NCBI GenBank assembly: GCA_963677815.1
Contig: OY782499.1
Coordinates: 1,612,001 to 1,676,000 of the forward strand
DNA: 64,000 nucleotides
Source: JAEKNW01 sp963677815
GTDB lineage: Bacteria > Cloacimonadota > Cloacimonadia > Cloacimonadales > JAFGVF01
Direction of reading: 5' to 3'
Below the pieces are notes generated by a model. It was not told where the DNA came from. It saw only the letters and a program-made list of their open reading frames with translations, and searched no databases. Below, piece by piece: positions 51,826-60,981 of this stretch. Each line of letters begins with the position of its first letter. The stretch's first letter is position 1. Position numbers and translations under genes: made by a program.

Positions 51826-51935
51826 TAATCATGGTTGCTTGATTGTTACTCTCTCAATAAGTTCCCAATGAAATATAGGGATATTAACAATCAAGGCTAT
51901 AGGAAGAGGTATGATATAATAAATTGAAAAATAAC

Positions 51936-51965
51936 TTGACGAATAAACACAAAATAAAATAATTA
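51936..51965 (+). promoter_or_regulatory. Promoter candidate for the infC operon
   Basis: TTGACG (51936-51941) and TAATTA (51960-51965) are 18 bases apart, in an AT-rich setting. The transcript would start near 51972, so the leader to infC would be about 165 bases and contain the terminator. Confidence 0.45.
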
Positions 51966-52002
51966 CATAAATATAAAAGATGTGTAAGCATCTACCTAAC
52001 GA

Positions 52003-52102
52003 TTCTGCCCAGTAGATATTGTCTAGGTCCAAGAAAGAATAATACTTATGAAGTATAATATTAATAATGGATTAGGGCGGATTTAACATCCGCCCTTTTT
52101 TT
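52003..52102 (+). ncRNA. infC operon leader with possible attenuator
   Basis: An intrinsic terminator (GGGCGGAT 52075-52082, loop TTAAC, ATCCGCCC 52088-52095, T7 run 52096-52102) lies 37 bases before the infC start. An earlier segment TTCTGCCC (52003-52010) can pair with GGGCGGA of the terminator stem through seven base pairs including one G-U, giving an alternative antiterminator. IF3-L35-L20 operons in several bacteria are controlled by such leaders, often through L20. Here the exact protein or signal is inferred. It could also be simply a terminator of the small membrane-protein gene. Confidence 0.5.
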
Positions 52103-52138
52103 GTTAAACCAAAAACCTAAAAAAATTGGAGGTTTCTT

Positions 52139-52756
52139 ATAATACGAATAAGAAAAGGACGCGCCAAGACTAAAGAAATTGTGCCCAAAGAGAATATTAA
52201 TGAACAGATTACAGCTAGAGAAGTTAGATTAATAGATTCTGAAGGTAAGCAAGTTGGTGTGGTAAGTATTGTTAGAGCAAGAGAAATTGCAGAGCAATCA
52301 GGTCTTGATTTAGTGGAGATTTCTCCTAATGCTAAACCACCTGTCTGCAAGATAATGGATTTTAGTAAATACTATTATCAAAAAGAGCGTAAGGCTCGTG
52401 AAGCAAGAAAGAACAGACAAGAAGTTCAGGTCAAAGAAGTTAAATTTGGTCCTAACACAGAAGAACATGATTATAAGTTTAAGAAAAAGAATGCAATCAA
52501 GTTCTTACTTCAACATGATAAAGTGAAATTTACTGTAAGATTCAAGGGCCGTCAAATGGCTCATAAAGAATTAGGTGAAGACTTATTAAAGAAGTTAATG
52601 GAAGAGCTAAAGCCGATAGTTGATATAGATCAACCAATCCGTTCAGAAAGTAGAGTTATGTCAATGACACTTTCACCTAAGAAAGATATTGAAAAGTTAA
52701 TCGATTTATTAGATCAGACTGATGAAATCGAAGACAATGTAGAAGAACAAGAATAA
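52139..52756 (+). CDS. infC: Translation initiation factor IF-3 with an ATA start
   Basis: About 205 residues. IF3 motifs: NINEQITAREVRLIDSEGKQ, SGLDLVEISPNAKPPVCKIM, QVKEVKFGPNTEEHDYKFKK, VRFKGRQMAHKELGEDLL, MSMTLSPKKD. A GGAGG site at 52128-52132 is followed 6 bases later by ATA (52139), with a second ATA at 52142. No ATG or GTG lies between, and the first GTG (52181) has no ribosome site and would remove about 14 residues. The coding frame is continuous from ATA. infC genes are known to use AUU, AUC or AUA so that IF3 limits its own synthesis. Followed 20 bases later by rpmI. Confidence 0.88.
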   Translation: MIRIRKGRAKTKEIVPKENINEQITAREVRLIDSEGKQVGVVSIVRAREIAEQSGLDLVEISPNAKPPVCKIMDFSKYYYQKERKAREARKNRQEVQVKEVKFGPNTEEHDYKFKKKNAIKFLLQHDKVKFTVRFKGRQMAHKELGEDLLKKLMEELKPIVDIDQPIRSESRVMSMTLSPKKDIEKLIDLLDQTDEIEDNVEEQE

Positions 52757-52776
52757 TATATAAAATTGGAGGAACA

Positions 52777-52977
52777 ATGCCAAAAATTAAGACCCACAGA
52801 GCTGCTGCAAAGCGATTTAAAGTTACCGGTTCTGGTAAAATTAAAAGACATCATGCAAAGTCTGCTCACATTAAAACCAAGAAAAGTCCTAAATTGAAGA
52901 GACATTTAAGAGATTCTGATATTGTCAGATCATGTGATGAACCAAGAGTAAAGAAAATGCTTAGCGGCATGATGTAG
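52777..52977 (+). CDS. rpmI: Ribosomal protein L35
   Basis: 66 residues, normal. MPKIKTHRAAAKRFKVTGSG, KIKRHHAKSAHIKTKKSPK, basic throughout. GGAGG 4-7 bases before ATG. It is second in the infC-rpmI-rplT operon and part of the large ribosomal subunit. Confidence 0.97.
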   Translation: MPKIKTHRAAAKRFKVTGSGKIKRHHAKSAHIKTKKSPKLKRHLRDSDIVRSCDEPRVKKMLSGMM

Positions 52978-52995
52978 AAAAAAGGAGTTAAGAAA

Positions 52996-53355
52996 ATGGC
53001 AAGATCAAAAAATTTAGTTGCTTCAAGAGCAAGAAAAAAGGGAAAACTTAAATTAGCTAAAGGTTATAGAGGTTCAAGACATAGACTATATAGAATCGCA
53101 GCTCAAACTGTTGAAAAAGGTTGGGGTTACGCATATAGAGATAGAAAACAAAAGAAAAGAACTTTCCGTAGATTATGGATCACTAGAATTAATGCTGCCT
53201 GTCGTAATGAAGGTATCACTTATAGCAAATTCATCAATGCTCTACATAAAGCTGAAATCTCAGTTAACCGTAAAGTTTTAGCAAATTTAGCATGGCATGA
53301 CCAAGAAGCTTTCGCACAATTAGTGGATATCGCAAAGAAACACATGGAAGCTTAG
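52996..53355 (+). CDS. rplT: Ribosomal protein L20
   Basis: 119 residues. MARSKNLVASRARKKGKLKL, AKGYRGSRHRLYRIAAQTVE, WGYAYRDRKQKKRTFRRLWI, LADLVDIAKKHMEA-like end. AAAGGAG is 10 bases before ATG. L20 binds 23S rRNA and in other species represses its own operon. pheS starts at the base after its stop. Confidence 0.97.
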   Translation: MARSKNLVASRARKKGKLKLAKGYRGSRHRLYRIAAQTVEKGWGYAYRDRKQKKRTFRRLWITRINAACRNEGITYSKFINALHKAEISVNRKVLANLAWHDQEAFAQLVDIAKKHMEA

Positions 53356-54378
53356 ATGAAAGAAAAGCTAAAGCAGATAATAGCCAAGGCTGAATCAGAA
53401 TTAATTTCAATAAAATCTAAACCTGAATTATTGAATGCAAAATCAAGAATTATTGGTAAGAAGAGTGAATTAAACTCTTTGATGAAGAATATAAAAGAAA
53501 TTGCTCCTGAAGCTCGCCGTGAATTTGGCCAATTAGTTAATGAAGCAAAGAATTATCTGCAAGATTTAATCGATAAAAGAAATATAGTTATCGATGAAAT
53601 AATTTATAAAGAACAAGTTGCCTCTTCCCGCATTGATTTAACAATGCCGGGAAGAAGAACTGTTCAAGGTGGACTACACCCTCTGACCAAGATATGGAGA
53701 GAAGTGGAGGACACCTTTCTTAGTATGGGATTCGAAATTGCCGATGGTTTCGATGTAGAAGATGAGTTTCACAATTTTGATGCTTTGAATACACCTAAAG
53801 ACCATCCATCCCGTAACTTAGCAGATACTTTCTATGTAGAAGAAAATATTTTATTAAGGACTCAGACTTCCACAGTTCAAATTAGAACAATGGAAAACTA
53901 TCAGCCTCCTATCCGCATTATTGCTCCGGGTCGTTGTTATAGAAACGATAAGATGGATGCATCCCACTCTCCAGTTTTTCATCAAGTAGAAGCATTGGTA
54001 GTTGATGAAAATATTTCCTTTGCAGATTTAAAGGATACTCTAAATATCTTCGTTCAAAAGATGTTTGGACCTAAAACAAAATCAAGAATTAGACCTCACT
54101 TTTTCCCATTTACTGAGCCAAGTGCTGAAATTGATATTTCTTGTGTTAATTGTGGTGGTGCTGGCTGTAGAATTTGCAAAAATTCTGGTTGGTTAGAAAT
54201 GGGTGGTGCTGGAATGGTAGACCCAGCAGTGCTTGAGAATGTTGGAATCGATTCTGAGAAGTACACAGGCTACGCTTTTGGTTTAGGAATTGATAGAATT
54301 ACTATGCTCAAATATAATATACCAGATTTGAGAATACTATTTGAAAATGATTTAAGATTTTTAAAACAATATAAATAG
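53356..54378 (+). CDS. pheS: Phenylalanine-tRNA ligase alpha subunit
   Basis: 340 residues. An N-terminal coiled coil (ELNSLMKNIKEIAPEARREF) is followed by the class II core: LHPLTKIWREVEDTFLSMGF, VEDEFHNFDALNTPKDHPSR (motif 1-2 region), LRTQTSTVQIRTME, VFHQVEALVVDENISF, RPHFFPFTEPSAEIDISCVN, with a Cys cluster CVNCGGAGCRICKNSG and the end GYAFGLGIDRITMLKY. It charges tRNA-Phe with PheT. ATG is directly after rplT's stop with no clear separate ribosome site, so it is coupled to it. Confidence 0.96.
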   Translation: MKEKLKQIIAKAESELISIKSKPELLNAKSRIIGKKSELNSLMKNIKEIAPEARREFGQLVNEAKNYLQDLIDKRNIVIDEIIYKEQVASSRIDLTMPGRRTVQGGLHPLTKIWREVEDTFLSMGFEIADGFDVEDEFHNFDALNTPKDHPSRNLADTFYVEENILLRTQTSTVQIRTMENYQPPIRIIAPGRCYRNDKMDASHSPVFHQVEALVVDENISFADLKDTLNIFVQKMFGPKTKSRIRPHFFPFTEPSAEIDISCVNCGGAGCRICKNSGWLEMGGAGMVDPAVLENVGIDSEKYTGYAFGLGIDRITMLKYNIPDLRILFENDLRFLKQYK

Positions 54379-54390
54379 GGTTTAGGGATT

Positions 54391-56802
54391 ATGAAAATAA
54401 GTTATAAATGGTTAAAAGATTATGTAGATTTAGACGTAGACCCTAAAATATTAGAAGACCATCTTACTTTTGCAGGCATAGAAGTTGAAGAAATTGAACA
54501 TATTGGTGAGGATTTAAAACAATTTAAGGTAGCTGAGGTTATTTCAGCTGAGAAACTGGAGGGTTCTGACCATTTGCAAGTTTGCTCAGTAAATGATGGT
54601 AGCCCAGAGCCTCTTCAAGTTGTTTGTGGTGCTCCAAACTGTCGTAAAGGATTGAAAGTAGCATTTGCTCCTGTTGGTTCAATAATTGGGGGAGAATTTA
54701 AGATAAAAAAAGCTAAGTTGAAAGGTGTAGCTTCTTTTGGTATGATATGTTCTGCGAAAGAGTTAGGAATATCAGAAGATCATGATGGAATCATGGAATT
54801 AGCTCAAGATGCACCTATTGGTCAAGATTTAGCTACTTATTTAGATTTTAATGATATAGTTTATGATGTTGAAATTACACCAAACCGACCTGACTTGTTA
54901 GGGATTTTAGGTGTAGCTCGTGATGTATCAGCTCTTTACCACAAAAAACTTAATCTGCCACTAGTAAAGAAAAGGCAAGGGGTAAATCATATTAATGATT
55001 TCCTTAAATTAAGAGTTGATAACCAAGAAAAATGCTCTCGCTATATTGCTAGTCATATAAAAGATGTTACAGTAAAAGAATCTCCAGAATGGTTAAAGAA
55101 AAGATTGCTAGCTGTTGGTTTAAGACCAATAAATAATATTGTTGATATTACAAATTTTATTTTGATGGAAACAGGTCACCCTATCCACGCTTTTGATTAT
55201 GATAAAATAGCTGGGAAAGAAATCATTGTTAGGAATGCTAAAGAGAATGAAGAATTCCCTGCTTTAAATGGAGAAACTTACAAGTTAACAGAAGATGATT
55301 TGGTGATAGCTGATGCAGAAAAAGCAATCGGACTTGCTGGAGTAATGGGGGGAGCTAATTCTGAAATTACCCAAACTACTAAAAATATTGTAATTGAAGC
55401 AGCTTGCTTTGATTATGCAAGTATTAGAAGAACTTCTCAAAGACTCAAGCTTTTCTCCGATTCATCTTATAGATTTGAAAGAGGATTATCACCTGAAACT
55501 CCTAGTTTTGCTAGAGACAGAGCTATTGACCTGATCTTAGATTTAGCAGGCGGACAATTACAAGAAGCTTATCTTGATATTTATCCAAACCCTGATTCAG
55601 CTAATATTATTGTTGAATTAAGACCAAAAAGAGTTGCTAAAGTACTTGGAACTGAAATTCCTTTAGCAGAAGTTAAGTCTTATCTTAAAGCTTTAGGTTT
55701 AGAGCTTATGGATGAAAATTCTGACAGACTACAATATAAAGTTCCTCATTTTAGAGGTGATCTTATCAGGGAAATTGATCTTATAGAAGAGATAGTTAGA
55801 CTACATGGATATAACAATATTCCTGTTAAAACTAAACCTCAAGGAATAATGAATCATAAACATTTTAGATTTGAAAGAAAAGTCAAAGATCTAATGGTGA
55901 GTGCAGGTTTGTATGAAGTGATTAATTTAACACTCTTTGACCCAGAAAATCTTGAAAAATTAAAACTCTCTCAAGATGATTTCCGAAGAGATTTTGTTGA
56001 ATTAAAAAATCCACAGAGCAATGTCCTCAGAGCTATGCGTACAAGTTTAATTACTAATTTATTAAACACTGCAGAGTACAACATTAACAGAGGAAACAAA
56101 GACGTTAGAATCTTTGAACTAAACAAAATCATTCTTAATAAGCATGATAAGACTACTCAAGAAGAGAAATATTTAACTATTTTACTTACAGGAAATAGAT
56201 TCGATGGATATTGGAAAGATAAGGATACTAAGTGTGATTTCTATGATGTGAAAGGAATAGCTGAAGATTTATTAGCCGAGACTAATTTGAGCTATGAATT
56301 TTCTCTTTCAAAGGAAAATTATTACACTGAAAATCATGCCCTTGATATTTTCCATGGTAAAAAGAAGCTTGGTTCTTTAGGTCAGATTGATCCGAAAGTA
56401 GCCAAGAGCTTTGATATTAACACGGTTGAATTGAAGCAAGACCTCTATATATTTGATATTAATTTATCAAAAATCTATGAACTCATGGACTTCTCTGATA
56501 GAGAATTCCAGGAAATAAATAAATACCCAAATATGATTAGAGATTTATCCTTCCATGTCGATTCTGATTGTAAGGTAGCTGACATTATATCAACTATAGA
56601 ACTTGTTAATAAATCAGTTGTGAAAAATGTCTCCTTAATAGATGAGTATAAAGGGAAAAATGTTCCGAATGGAAAAAGAAGCTTAACTTTGAGTATTACT
56701 CTAAATTCTACAAATAAAACATTGACAGATAAATTTGTTGAACAATTAATGAAAAAAGTGGTTAGTACACTAGAAAAAAAATTTAATATTGAATTGAGGT
56801 AA
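54391..56802 (+). CDS. pheT: Phenylalanine-tRNA ligase beta subunit
   Basis: 803 residues. A tRNA-binding (EMAP-like) domain is at about 42-150 (FKVAEVISAEKLEGSDHLQV, QVVCGAPNCRKGLKVAFAPV). The B3/B4 editing domain is near 215-380 (INNIVDITNFILMETGHPIH, AFDYDK). B5 follows with DLIREIDLIEEIVRLHGYN, and the C-terminal anticodon-binding domain is near 705-800 (FSDREFQEINKYPNMIRDLS). The start has AGGG 8 bases upstream and lies 12 bases after pheS. Works as the second half of the alpha2beta2 enzyme. Confidence 0.96.
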   Translation: MKISYKWLKDYVDLDVDPKILEDHLTFAGIEVEEIEHIGEDLKQFKVAEVISAEKLEGSDHLQVCSVNDGSPEPLQVVCGAPNCRKGLKVAFAPVGSIIGGEFKIKKAKLKGVASFGMICSAKELGISEDHDGIMELAQDAPIGQDLATYLDFNDIVYDVEITPNRPDLLGILGVARDVSALYHKKLNLPLVKKRQGVNHINDFLKLRVDNQEKCSRYIASHIKDVTVKESPEWLKKRLLAVGLRPINNIVDITNFILMETGHPIHAFDYDKIAGKEIIVRNAKENEEFPALNGETYKLTEDDLVIADAEKAIGLAGVMGGANSEITQTTKNIVIEAACFDYASIRRTSQRLKLFSDSSYRFERGLSPETPSFARDRAIDLILDLAGGQLQEAYLDIYPNPDSANIIVELRPKRVAKVLGTEIPLAEVKSYLKALGLELMDENSDRLQYKVPHFRGDLIREIDLIEEIVRLHGYNNIPVKTKPQGIMNHKHFRFERKVKDLMVSAGLYEVINLTLFDPENLEKLKLSQDDFRRDFVELKNPQSNVLRAMRTSLITNLLNTAEYNINRGNKDVRIFELNKIILNKHDKTTQEEKYLTILLTGNRFDGYWKDKDTKCDFYDVKGIAEDLLAETNLSYEFSLSKENYYTENHALDIFHGKKKLGSLGQIDPKVAKSFDINTVELKQDLYIFDINLSKIYELMDFSDREFQEINKYPNMIRDLSFHVDSDCKVADIISTIELVNKSVVKNVSLIDEYKGKNVPNGKRSLTLSITLNSTNKTLTDKFVEQLMKKVVSTLEKKFNIELR

Positions 56803-56806
56803 AAAA

Positions 56807-57187
56807 ATGAACCAAGTAAACATGAATAATATAAACCAGAAAATTCAGAAGCTTATTGAAAAATATAGAGCTCTTGAAGCTGAAAATAATAATAATTTAG
56901 AAACAATCTCTAAATTAGAAGAAGTTGTTGAAGAAAAAAAGAACAATATCACTGAACTCAATGATACCTTAGAAAACAAAGAACTCCAAATAATGACTCA
57001 TGAAGATACAATTAAAGATTTGAATACTACTATCGATGATTTGAGATCAATAAGAACTAACCTAGAAAGTAAAGTTAGTGAACTTCAAGCTGCTCTTGAT
57101 AATATTGGTAATACTGCTAATGAAATTGATTCAAAACTTTCAGATATGTTCCCCGATATAGATTTATCTGAATTAGATAATCTATAA
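56807..57187 (+). CDS. ZapB-like coiled-coil protein
   Basis: 126 residues, almost all coiled coil: IQKLIEKYRALEAENNNNLE, TISKLEEVVEEKKNNITELN, ELQIMTHEDTIKDLNTTIDD, SIRTNLESKVSELQAALDNI. A short acidic end SDMFPDIDLSELDNL follows. ZapB-like proteins are short coiled coils next to zapA. No diagnostic motif beyond length and order supports the name. It lies 4 bases after pheT and 15 bases before zapA. Confidence 0.6.
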   Translation: MNQVNMNNINQKIQKLIEKYRALEAENNNNLETISKLEEVVEEKKNNITELNDTLENKELQIMTHEDTIKDLNTTIDDLRSIRTNLESKVSELQAALDNIGNTANEIDSKLSDMFPDIDLSELDNL

Positions 57188-57202
57188 AAATAAGATTACT
57201 TT

Positions 57203-57463
57203 ATGAAAGAAATTCAATTTGAATTATTAGGTAAACATTTCAGTGTCAAGACTGATGATCCTGATAAACTAGAGAGAACTATAACCGATCTAAAGAAATT
57301 TCTTAGAGAAATGTCTCTTGATTATAAAAGTCTAGATCTTAATAAGTTCTTGCTATATTGTATGCTGAAAATGACTGACCAAATGATAACTATTCAAGAT
57401 CAGTTATCTCAGTTCAATAATCAGATTGATACTATTGATATTGACTCCTTTTTGGATGAATAA
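57203..57463 (+). CDS. zapA: ZapA-like cell-division protein
   Basis: 86 residues. EIQFELLGKHFSVKTDDPDK (N-terminal beta-hairpin) then ITDLKKFLREMSLDYKSLDL and a coiled-coil tail MTDQMITIQDQLSQFNNQID. In the family it bundles FtsZ at the division site. Low conservation makes the name moderate. It is the gene directly before 6S RNA, an arrangement known from other bacteria. Confidence 0.75.
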   Translation: MKEIQFELLGKHFSVKTDDPDKLERTITDLKKFLREMSLDYKSLDLNKFLLYCMLKMTDQMITIQDQLSQFNNQIDTIDIDSFLDE

Positions 57464-57469
57464 TAGTTT

Positions 57470-57647
57470 ATTTCTGCAGTATTAGTGATCTTTCATTGAA
57501 GAAGAACTAACATTAATTAGGGAATCGAGCCATTGGCAGCACTCAAGCCGTCTTAGTTACGGATCAGTAAAGCTAATAAGGTAGATGCCCACCTTGAACT
57601 CAGTTCTAGGTTTCAATAATAGACACGGTATTGCGGAAATTTTTTTT
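57470..57647 (+). ncRNA. ssrS: 6S RNA
   Basis: The 5' end ATTTCTGCAGTA (57470-57481) and 3' end TATTGCGGAAAT (57629-57640) form a 12-bp closing stem with two G-U pairs, followed by a T7 run (57641-57647). Between them is the expected internal bubble and a conserved arm CCACCTTGAACTC...GTTCTAGG near 57590-57611, as in the 6S RNA of other species. It lies between zapA and rny, the usual neighbourhood. 6S RNA binds housekeeping RNA polymerase and lowers its activity in stationary phase. Confidence 0.85.
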
Positions 57648-57698
57648 AATAGAAAAGATCCTTACAAAAGGATAGAATATAGATAAAGAGAGGATATA

Positions 57699-59261
57699 GT
57701 GGATTTAATTATATATATTATTATTGGATTAATTATAGGTGTTGTGGCTATGGGGATAGTTTATTTAGTCCTCAGAAAGAAAGCTTTTAGCCTTATTAGC
57801 AATCAAAAAGCTATTGCTGAACAAATTATTGAAGAAGCAAAGGATAAAGCTAAAACCCTCAAGAAAGAAAAAATCTTAGAAGGTAAAGAAGAGTGGTATC
57901 AACAGAAAAAGGTTCTTGAAGATGAAATAAAAGACCGTCAAAAAGAACTAAGAAAACTTGAAAAAGCATCAAATGACCGTTTGGCTTCTCTAGATAGAAG
58001 ACTTGAATCACTAGAAAAAAAAGAAGTCAATTTATCACAACTTGAAAAAAAGAACCATAAATTTGAAGACATTTTAAATAAAAGAGCTGAAGAAATTGAC
58101 AAGTTAATTGATGACCAAGAGAAAAAACTTGAAGAAATTGCTGGTATGACTCATGAAGAAGCTCTTAATCAACTTAAAGCAGAACTTATTTCTACTGCCA
58201 AGAAGCACACTGCTGGTGAAATTAGACAAATGATTGAACAATTAAAGACAGAATCTACAACAAAATCAGCTGAAATCTTAGCAACTGCTATCCAAAGAAT
58301 GGCTGTGGATTATGTATCAGAATCAACAGTTTCTGTTGTTTCCTTGCCATCAGATGAAATGAAAGGTAGAATTATTGGCCGTGAAGGTCGTAATATTAGA
58401 TCATTTGAAAAAGCATCAGGTGTTGACTTAATTATTGATGATACTCCTGAGGCAGTTGTACTTTCCTGTTTTGATCCAATTAGAAGAGAAATTGCTCGTC
58501 TATCTTTAGAAAAACTAATTTCTGATGGCAGAATCCATCCAGGCAGAATAGAAGAAGTAATTGAAAAAACTGGTAAAGAAATGGATGAACATTTAGTAAA
58601 AGTTGGTGAAAAAGCCTTCTTAGAAGCTAATATTCATAATATTTCTCCTAACATAATTAAAATACTTGGAAGACTAAAATACAGAACATCTTATGGTCAA
58701 AATGTCTTGCAACATTCAATTGAAACAGCTTGGATTTGTGGTATTATGGCAGCTGAACTTGGTTTAAATCAAGAGATGGCAAGAAGAGCTGGTTTACTTC
58801 ATGATATAGGTAAAGCAATTGACCATGAATTTGATGGTTCTCATGCAGTTATCGGAGCTAATATTGCACGTAAAAATGGTGAATGTAAAACTGTGATAAA
58901 TGCTATTGAGGCTCATCACGAAGATGTTGCTCCAGATACTGTATATGCAGCATTGGTTCAAGCTTCTGATGCAATTTCTGGTGCTAGACCTGGTGCAAGA
59001 AGAGAAATGCTAGAATCTTATATGCAAAGACTCTCTAAACTTGAAGAGATTGCTGGTTCAATAGAAGGTGTTAATAAATCTTACGCTATCCAAGCCGGAA
59101 GAGAGCTTAGAATCATTGTTGAACCAAGTAATGTTAACGATGAATCTGCTGCCTTTATAGCTCAAGATATCGCAGGTAAGATTGAAAAAGAAGTACAATA
59201 TCCAGGAACTATCAAAGTTACAGTAATCAGAGAAACAAGACAAGTAGCTGTTGCTAAATAA
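57699..59261 (+). CDS. rny: Ribonuclease Y
   Basis: 520 residues, full length. One N-terminal span (IIYIIIGLIIGVVAMGIVYL), then a long coiled coil (residues about 45-190), a KH domain (MKGRIIGREGRNIRSFEKAS, near 220) and an HD domain with AGLLHDIGKAIDHEF (His-Asp near 370). It is a membrane-bound endonuclease of mRNA decay. Start is GTG 57699 with AGAGAGGATATA before it. It is followed after 2 bases by ymdB. Confidence 0.95.
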   Translation: MDLIIYIIIGLIIGVVAMGIVYLVLRKKAFSLISNQKAIAEQIIEEAKDKAKTLKKEKILEGKEEWYQQKKVLEDEIKDRQKELRKLEKASNDRLASLDRRLESLEKKEVNLSQLEKKNHKFEDILNKRAEEIDKLIDDQEKKLEEIAGMTHEEALNQLKAELISTAKKHTAGEIRQMIEQLKTESTTKSAEILATAIQRMAVDYVSESTVSVVSLPSDEMKGRIIGREGRNIRSFEKASGVDLIIDDTPEAVVLSCFDPIRREIARLSLEKLISDGRIHPGRIEEVIEKTGKEMDEHLVKVGEKAFLEANIHNISPNIIKILGRLKYRTSYGQNVLQHSIETAWICGIMAAELGLNQEMARRAGLLHDIGKAIDHEFDGSHAVIGANIARKNGECKTVINAIEAHHEDVAPDTVYAALVQASDAISGARPGARREMLESYMQRLSKLEEIAGSIEGVNKSYAIQAGRELRIIVEPSNVNDESAAFIAQDIAGKIEKEVQYPGTIKVTVIRETRQVAVAK

Positions 59262-59263
59262 CT

Positions 59264-60055
59264 ATGCGAATTTTGTTCCTTGGTGATATATACGGTAAAC
59301 CTGGAAGAGAACTTTTAAAGAAGAATCTAAAATACTTAAAAAAAGAACTCTCTGTTGATCTATGTATAGCCAATTTTGAAAACCTTGCTGATGGTCGAGG
59401 TATTAGTGAAAAATGTGCCAAACTTACTTTCTCCTATGGAGTTGATTACGCTACTAGTGGCAATCATTTATGGGATAAAGCAGACTCTCTAATCTATCTT
59501 GCATCAGAAAAGAGAATTTGCAAACCAATGAATTATCCAAAACCTAAAATTGGTATGGACTATATTGAAAGTAAAGTAAAAGATAAAAAGATATTAATTA
59601 TTAATTTAGCAGGACAAAGCTTTATGCCTCCTGCTAATTCTCCTTTTTTAACAATAGATAGTCTTCTAGAAAAATATTCAAGAGAAGAATATATAATTTT
59701 TGTAGATTTTCATGCCGAGGCTACTGCTGAAAAAAGGGCCTTAGCCTGGTATCTTGATGGAAGAGTCACTGCTTTAGTAGGAACTCATACTCATGTGCAA
59801 ACTTCAGATGAATCAATTCTTCCTCAAGGAACAGGTTATATAACCGATGTGGGAATGACTGGTGGGCATGATTCGGTTATAGGGGTACAAAAGGATATTA
59901 TCCTAAGTTCTATTGTTGATGGAATTCATAAACCTTATAAGGCTTCTCAAAGAGGTCTAGAGATAAATGGAGTCTTAATTGATATTGATGAAAATAAAAA
60001 TATAACTAAGGAAATTATTAGAATTAGGAGATGCTTTGATGGAGAAAAATCTTAA
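59264..60055 (+). CDS. ymdB: YmdB-family metallophosphoesterase
   Basis: 263 residues. Metal motifs: ILFLGDIYGKPGREL (Asp), IANFENLADGRGIS (Asn), ATSGNHLWDKAD (His), FVDFHAEATAEKRALAWYLD, ALVGTHTHVQTSDESILPQG. Family members bind a di-iron centre and hydrolyse cyclic nucleotides or act on signalling. FEN replaces the common GEN. The usual partner is rny, as here: it starts 2 bases after its stop. Confidence 0.9.
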   Translation: MRILFLGDIYGKPGRELLKKNLKYLKKELSVDLCIANFENLADGRGISEKCAKLTFSYGVDYATSGNHLWDKADSLIYLASEKRICKPMNYPKPKIGMDYIESKVKDKKILIINLAGQSFMPPANSPFLTIDSLLEKYSREEYIIFVDFHAEATAEKRALAWYLDGRVTALVGTHTHVQTSDESILPQGTGYITDVGMTGGHDSVIGVQKDIILSSIVDGIHKPYKASQRGLEINGVLIDIDENKNITKEIIRIRRCFDGEKS

Positions 60056-60902
60056 AGCTAAGCCGTTAATTAAAGATAAATACAAGGAACTTCAAGCAGA
60101 AATTAATAATCTTTCAGAACCACTAGTGATGAAGGTTATTAGAATTGGTCAAGACCCAGCTTCTGCCTTTTATGTTCAGAATATTTTGACCAGAGGCAAA
60201 AAGATAGGAGCTGAAGTTCACCTTGTTACTTTGGATGAAACTAGTCAAGAGTCGCAATTGATTGATTTGATTAATGAATATAATCAGGATGATTCTGTAG
60301 CTGGTATAATGTTGCAAAAACCACTTCCTAAAGATTTTGACGAGGTTAAAATCAACTCTCTGATTAAACCTAACAAAGATGTTGATGGTTTTCACCCAGT
60401 TAACTTAGGAAAACTATTATTAGAGCAAGATGGTTTATTCCCTTGTACAGCTACTGCTTGTCTTACTATGCTTGATTATTATGGTATAGAAAGTTCAGGA
60501 AAGAATGTTGTTGTTTTAGGTAGATCTGCTATAGTGGGGAAACCCTTAGCAAATATGCTCCTTAGAAAGGATAAGACTGGTAATGCTACAGTTACTGTAT
60601 GTCATAGTAGAACTGAAAATTTGAAAGAAGTAACTAGAAAAGCAGACATTTTGATAGCTGCAATTGGTAGAGCAAATTTTGTAACACGAGAGTTTGTTAA
60701 TGACAAATGTGTTGTTATAGATGTCGGAATTAATGAGATTTTAGATGCAAAAGGTGAGGCTAGTTATGTTGGAGATGTTGCTTATGATGATGTCTATGAT
60801 AAAGTAGCTTGTATCACTCCTGTTCCAGGGGGTATTGGTTCAGTGACTACCTACGAACTATTCAAAAATCTGTTAAAAGCTAAAAAAATGCAAGAAAAAT
60901 AA
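60039..60902 (+). CDS. folD: Bifunctional methylenetetrahydrofolate dehydrogenase/cyclohydrolase
   Basis: About 287 residues. VMKVIRIGQDPASAFYVQNI, GIMLQKPLPKDFDE, KDVDGFHPVNLGKLLLEQDG, VVVLGRSAIVGKPLANMLLR, ITPVPGGIGSVTTYELFKN. It interconverts methylene-, methenyl- and formyl-tetrahydrofolate. ATG 60039 has GGAG 8 bases before it; TTG 60036 also is possible. Overlaps the ymdB end by 17 bases, so they are coupled. Confidence 0.95.
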   Translation: MEKNLKAKPLIKDKYKELQAEINNLSEPLVMKVIRIGQDPASAFYVQNILTRGKKIGAEVHLVTLDETSQESQLIDLINEYNQDDSVAGIMLQKPLPKDFDEVKINSLIKPNKDVDGFHPVNLGKLLLEQDGLFPCTATACLTMLDYYGIESSGKNVVVLGRSAIVGKPLANMLLRKDKTGNATVTVCHSRTENLKEVTRKADILIAAIGRANFVTREFVNDKCVVIDVGINEILDAKGEASYVGDVAYDDVYDKVACITPVPGGIGSVTTYELFKNLLKAKKMQEK

Positions 60903-60981
60903 ATAAATTTATTGACTAAATAAAACAAACTTGAAAAATTAACTTTAAAATTAAATAATTAATGACCTTGGGAGGATGTTA

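Noticed and set aside
51826..52138. Known L20-leader family as an exact assignment
   Set aside because: The known L20 leader forms are from Bacilli and I cannot match structure by eye; only a generic attenuator is claimed.
52181..52183. GTG as infC start
   Set aside because: No ribosome site and loss of N-terminal residues; GGAGG fits the ATA at 52139.
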